Source of the DNA: Pseudoruegeria sp. HB172150
GTDB taxonomy: Bacteria > Pseudomonadota > Alphaproteobacteria > Rhodobacterales > Rhodobacteraceae
DNA length: 64,000 nucleotides
NCBI RefSeq assembly: GCF_013184805.1
Contig: NZ_JAATNG010000001.1
Coordinates: forward strand, 1,364,001-1,428,000
Direction of reading: 5' to 3'
Part shown: piece after piece, positions 62,042-64,000 of the stretch
How the letters are laid out: every line of letters starts with the position of its first letter
Position numbering within the stretch: position 1 is the stretch's first letter
Made by a program: the position numbers and the translations under genes
The notes under the pieces: generated by a model
Databases searched by the model: none
Told to the model about the DNA's origin: nothing
The model's input: the letters and a program-made list of their open reading frames with translations, nothing else

Positions 62042-63694
62042 TTAGCTCTGGCCATAAATGGCCCGAAGCCAGCCTGCCATTGCCCTCAGTTTGGCCTCGC
62101 TGTCCTCGCAGTACTCCATCGCACGTAAGTAGCCGTGAATCAGGCCCTCCCCGCTGTCCGTCGTGACATCGACTCCGGCGGACATCAGCGCCTCGGCATA
62201 GGCAAGGCCGCTGTCGCGCAGGGGATCGTTCTGGGCGACGGCGATGTAGGCGGGAGGCAGTCCGGCGTGGGTGCTTGCGGCGAGAGGAGCAATGCGGGCG
62301 TCGCTGTTGAGCTGCTGGACATCCGCGCAGTAGAGTGCATTGGTCGCGGCCATGCCGGCGACTTTCAGCAGGGGCCCCTCGGCGTTTTCCTCGTAGGAAG
62401 GCCGCGAGCGGTCGAAGTCGCAGGCGGGATAGATCAACAGTTGCGCGCAAAGCGGTACGTCCTCGTCTCGGCAGGTCAGTGCGACGCAGGCGGCAAGGTT
62501 GCCGCCCGCGCTGTCGCCGCCGATGGCGATGCGCGCAGGATCGATACCCAGCTTGTCTGCCTCGATATGCGCCCACTTCGCGATGGCGAGGATCTGCTGG
62601 TAGGCGTCGGGGAAGGGATGTTCCGGTGCCAGCGCGTAATCCACCGAAATCACGGTCTGCCGGTTCCAAGCCGCCAGGCGCGCGGTGATGTCCCAGTGGG
62701 TCTCGGGGCTGCCCTGCATCCAGCCACCGCCATGCATGTAGATTAGCGCCGGCTGGCTGCCTCCACTGGAGTGGCGGAAGATTCGCACCCGCACCGGACC
62801 TCCGTCGCTGTCGATCCAGTGCTCTTCGTCCGTCTCCACTTCCGGTGGCGTTGGCAAACGCATGTCGCGGGCCACGCCTTCGAAATGCAGGCGCCGGTCG
62901 GCGGGAGTCGCGTCGGTACTTAGCGTGGCCCATTTCGCGTCCCACACCTCGAGGAACCGGAAGATATCCGGGTTGATCATGCGTGCCTCCTCCTTGGGTC
63001 TTGGCAGGTCTAGTTCGGCGGAAAGTCCGGGCTTCATCACGAGGCCGAGAATCATGTCGCCCACATGCCGGCGCAGCATCCGCTGGCCGCGTTCGGTGAA
63101 CAGGTCGTCGCCGAAGATGCGCGAGAAGGTCGCGCGGTTCGAGACGTTGAAGATCGATACCGCCGAGATGTGCCAGTGCAGTTCCAGCGCCGAGAGGCCT
63201 TTGCGGAACAGCCCGGCCTCAACACCGCGCTTGTAGATGTCTTCGAGCAGGCGGATGACAGAGCTGTTCTGGCCGGCAATGATTTCCGAGCGCGACATGT
63301 GCTCGCCCTCATGGACGTTCTCGATCATCACGAGGCGGACGAAATCGGGCGCATGACGGTGGTGTTCGAAGGTGAACTCCGCCAGCTGGCGCAGCGCCTC
63401 GACCGGGTGCAAGGTGCCGAGGTCAAGCGCGTCCTCGCCCTTGCGCATACCGGCATAGGCGTCTTCCAATACCGCGCGGTAGAGCTTTTCCTTGTCGCCA
63501 AAGTAGTAATAGATCATCCGCTTCGAGGTGCGGGTGCGCGCCGCAATCTCGTCGATGCGGGCACCGGACAGGCCGTGCTGGGCGAAGACCTCTCGAGCCA
63601 CTTGCAGGATATTGCGGCGGACGGCGTCGGGATCCTGCTTCCACCCGCCGCGTTGCGAATCGCCGGTCCGGCCTTCCGAAGCGGTCTCACCCAT
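62042..63694 (-). CDS. TetR regulator fused in frame to an HSL-type alpha/beta hydrolase
   Basis: This 550-residue protein combines two normally separate genes. Residues about 25-235 are a TetR regulator (ARIDEIAARTRTSKRMIYYYF, GDKEKLYRAVLEDAY). Residues about 239-550 are a hormone-sensitive-lipase-type hydrolase with HGGGWMQG (oxyanion hole), GGDSAGGNLAAC (Ser nucleophile), DPLRD (Asp) and HGYLRAM (His). I start it at 63694, preceded by GGGAGGAC; the frame extends further without support. At 62980 an ATG follows AAGGAGGAGG and could start the hydrolase alone (312 residues, a complete enzyme). So one long or two products are possible. It is divergent from a shikimate dehydrogenase-like gene. 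Confidence 0.85.
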   Translation of the reverse strand: MGETASEGRTGDSQRGGWKQDPDAVRRNILQVAREVFAQHGLSGARIDEIAARTRTSKRMIYYYFGDKEKLYRAVLEDAYAGMRKGEDALDLGTLHPVEALRQLAEFTFEHHRHAPDFVRLVMIENVHEGEHMSRSEIIAGQNSSVIRLLEDIYKRGVEAGLFRKGLSALELHWHISAVSIFNVSNRATFSRIFGDDLFTERGQRMLRRHVGDMILGLVMKPGLSAELDLPRPKEEARMINPDIFRFLEVWDAKWATLSTDATPADRRLHFEGVARDMRLPTPPEVETDEEHWIDSDGGPVRVRIFRHSSGGSQPALIYMHGGGWMQGSPETHWDITARLAAWNRQTVISVDYALAPEHPFPDAYQQILAIAKWAHIEADKLGIDPARIAIGGDSAGGNLAACVALTCRDEDVPLCAQLLIYPACDFDRSRPSYEENAEGPLLKVAGMAATNALYCADVQQLNSDARIAPLAASTHAGLPPAYIAVAQNDPLRDSGLAYAEALMSAGVDVTTDSGEGLIHGYLRAMEYCEDSEAKLRAMAGWLRAIYGQS

Positions 63695-63882
63695 GTCGAT
63701 CGTCCTCCCACGCCTGGTCATTACGGCGTTGTAACCTATGGAAAGGCCCGGCTGAACCGCCTTGTCCGGGGCATCTCCACGTTCGTTTTTAACCATGGCG
63801 AACATCTCGTTGACTAATTTAACCGCCTAGTACATTCTGCCGTCAAGAGGCCAAAGGCCCGAACCTGGGAGGAGAGTCCAGC
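63695..63882. promoter_or_regulatory. Divergent promoter region of TetR-hydrolase and shikimate dehydrogenase-like gene
   Basis: An AT-rich patch at 63783-63837 contains TTGACT (63810-63815) and TACATT (63831-63836), a possible rightward promoter with a short 15-base spacer. ACTA (63813-63816) and TAGT (63828-63831) are inverted ends that overlap it and might be a TetR operator. A GGGAGGAGAG ribosome site precedes the GTG at 63883. Confidence 0.4.
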
Positions 63883-64000
63883 GTGTCACGTCCGTTGCCC
63901 ACGCAAGCCGATATGGCTGGCGCCCGTTCGCTGACGATCGGGCTACTTGGCAGCGGCATTTCCGGCTCGCGTACACCGCGCATGCACATGGAGGCGGCGA
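63883..64000 (+). CDS. Shikimate/quinate dehydrogenase-like protein (3' end missing)
   Basis: Only the first 39 codons are in the window. From a GTG start with a GGGAGGAGAG ribosome site, the product reads LTIGLLGSGISGSRTPRMHM near residues 17-36, resembling the N-terminal substrate-binding motif of AroE-type dehydrogenases (xGLxGxxIxxSxxPxMH). It is divergent from the TetR-hydrolase fusion, which probably regulates it. The fold and the substrate cannot be confirmed from this short piece. Confidence 0.65.
   Translation, partial: MSRPLPTQADMAGARSLTIGLLGSGISGSRTPRMHMEAA

Overview
The window looks like a chromosomal segment of a marine-type alphaproteobacterium of the Rhodobacteraceae (roseobacter) group. 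The evidence is the high G+C content, compact operons with many ATGA start/stop overlaps, a heterotetrameric sarcosine oxidase operon, a protein with a VPLPA-type C-terminal sorting tail, tripartite tricarboxylate (TTT) and peptide-type ABC transporters, and aerobic-type cobalamin genes. No phage, insertion sequence, CRISPR array or rRNA was seen. One tRNA, tRNA-Leu(TAG), is present.

Region 1 (1-6848, plus strand) is a catabolic operon. It encodes a TTT importer (TctC, cut by the window edge, then TctB and TctA), a TetR regulator, a Gfo/Idh/MocA oxidoreductase, a DUF993 putative aldolase-like TIM barrel and a sugar-phosphate isomerase/epimerase-like TIM barrel. It probably imports a carboxylated compound and oxidises, cleaves and isomerises a sugar acid or keto-sugar.

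Region 2 (about 6.9-38.0 kb) is the centrepiece: a probable utilisation locus for uronic-acid-type oligosaccharides built as two related cassettes that face each other. The left cassette runs rightwards from LacI-1. It has a peptide-type ABC importer (binding protein, two permeases, fused double ATPase), an SAF-domain oxidoreductase, two heparinase II/III-like proteins, an uncharacterised toroid protein and a D-2-hydroxyacid dehydrogenase. Divergently from LacI-1 lie a beta-propeller, oligogalacturonate-lyase-like protein and an AbrB-family membrane protein. The right cassette runs leftwards from LacI-2. It has a paralogous dehydrogenase, an epimerase, a paralogous ABC importer, a DUF2264 protein and an unusual acyltransferase-toroid fusion. 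The cassettes meet tail to tail with only 25 bases between stop codons. Both LacI proteins are close paralogues, and related AT-rich operator words recur at the outer promoters. The binding proteins have signal peptides whereas the degradative enzymes do not, so oligosaccharides are probably imported and cut in the cytoplasm.

Region 3 (38.2-46.2 kb) is mixed: dusA, a VPLPA-CTERM surface protein, a TauE/SafE permease, a GlxA-type AraC regulator divergent from a berberine-bridge-like flavoenzyme, a DUF1289 protein, ruvX and ccmI. Region 4 (46.4-52.6 kb) is soxB, two small membrane proteins, soxD, soxA and soxG. Region 5 (52.8-61.8 kb) holds sodB, an MFS transporter, cobB, cobA, a probable remnant of cbiD, cobK, an AlkA-like glycosylase, a carboxylesterase, an outer-membrane beta-rich protein and an HNH endonuclease.

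Region 6 (61.8-64.0 kb) has tRNA-Leu, an in-frame TetR-alpha/beta hydrolase fusion and, divergently, the start of a shikimate dehydrogenase-like gene cut by the window edge. All functions are read from sequence motifs and recalled family knowledge. No database search was run.
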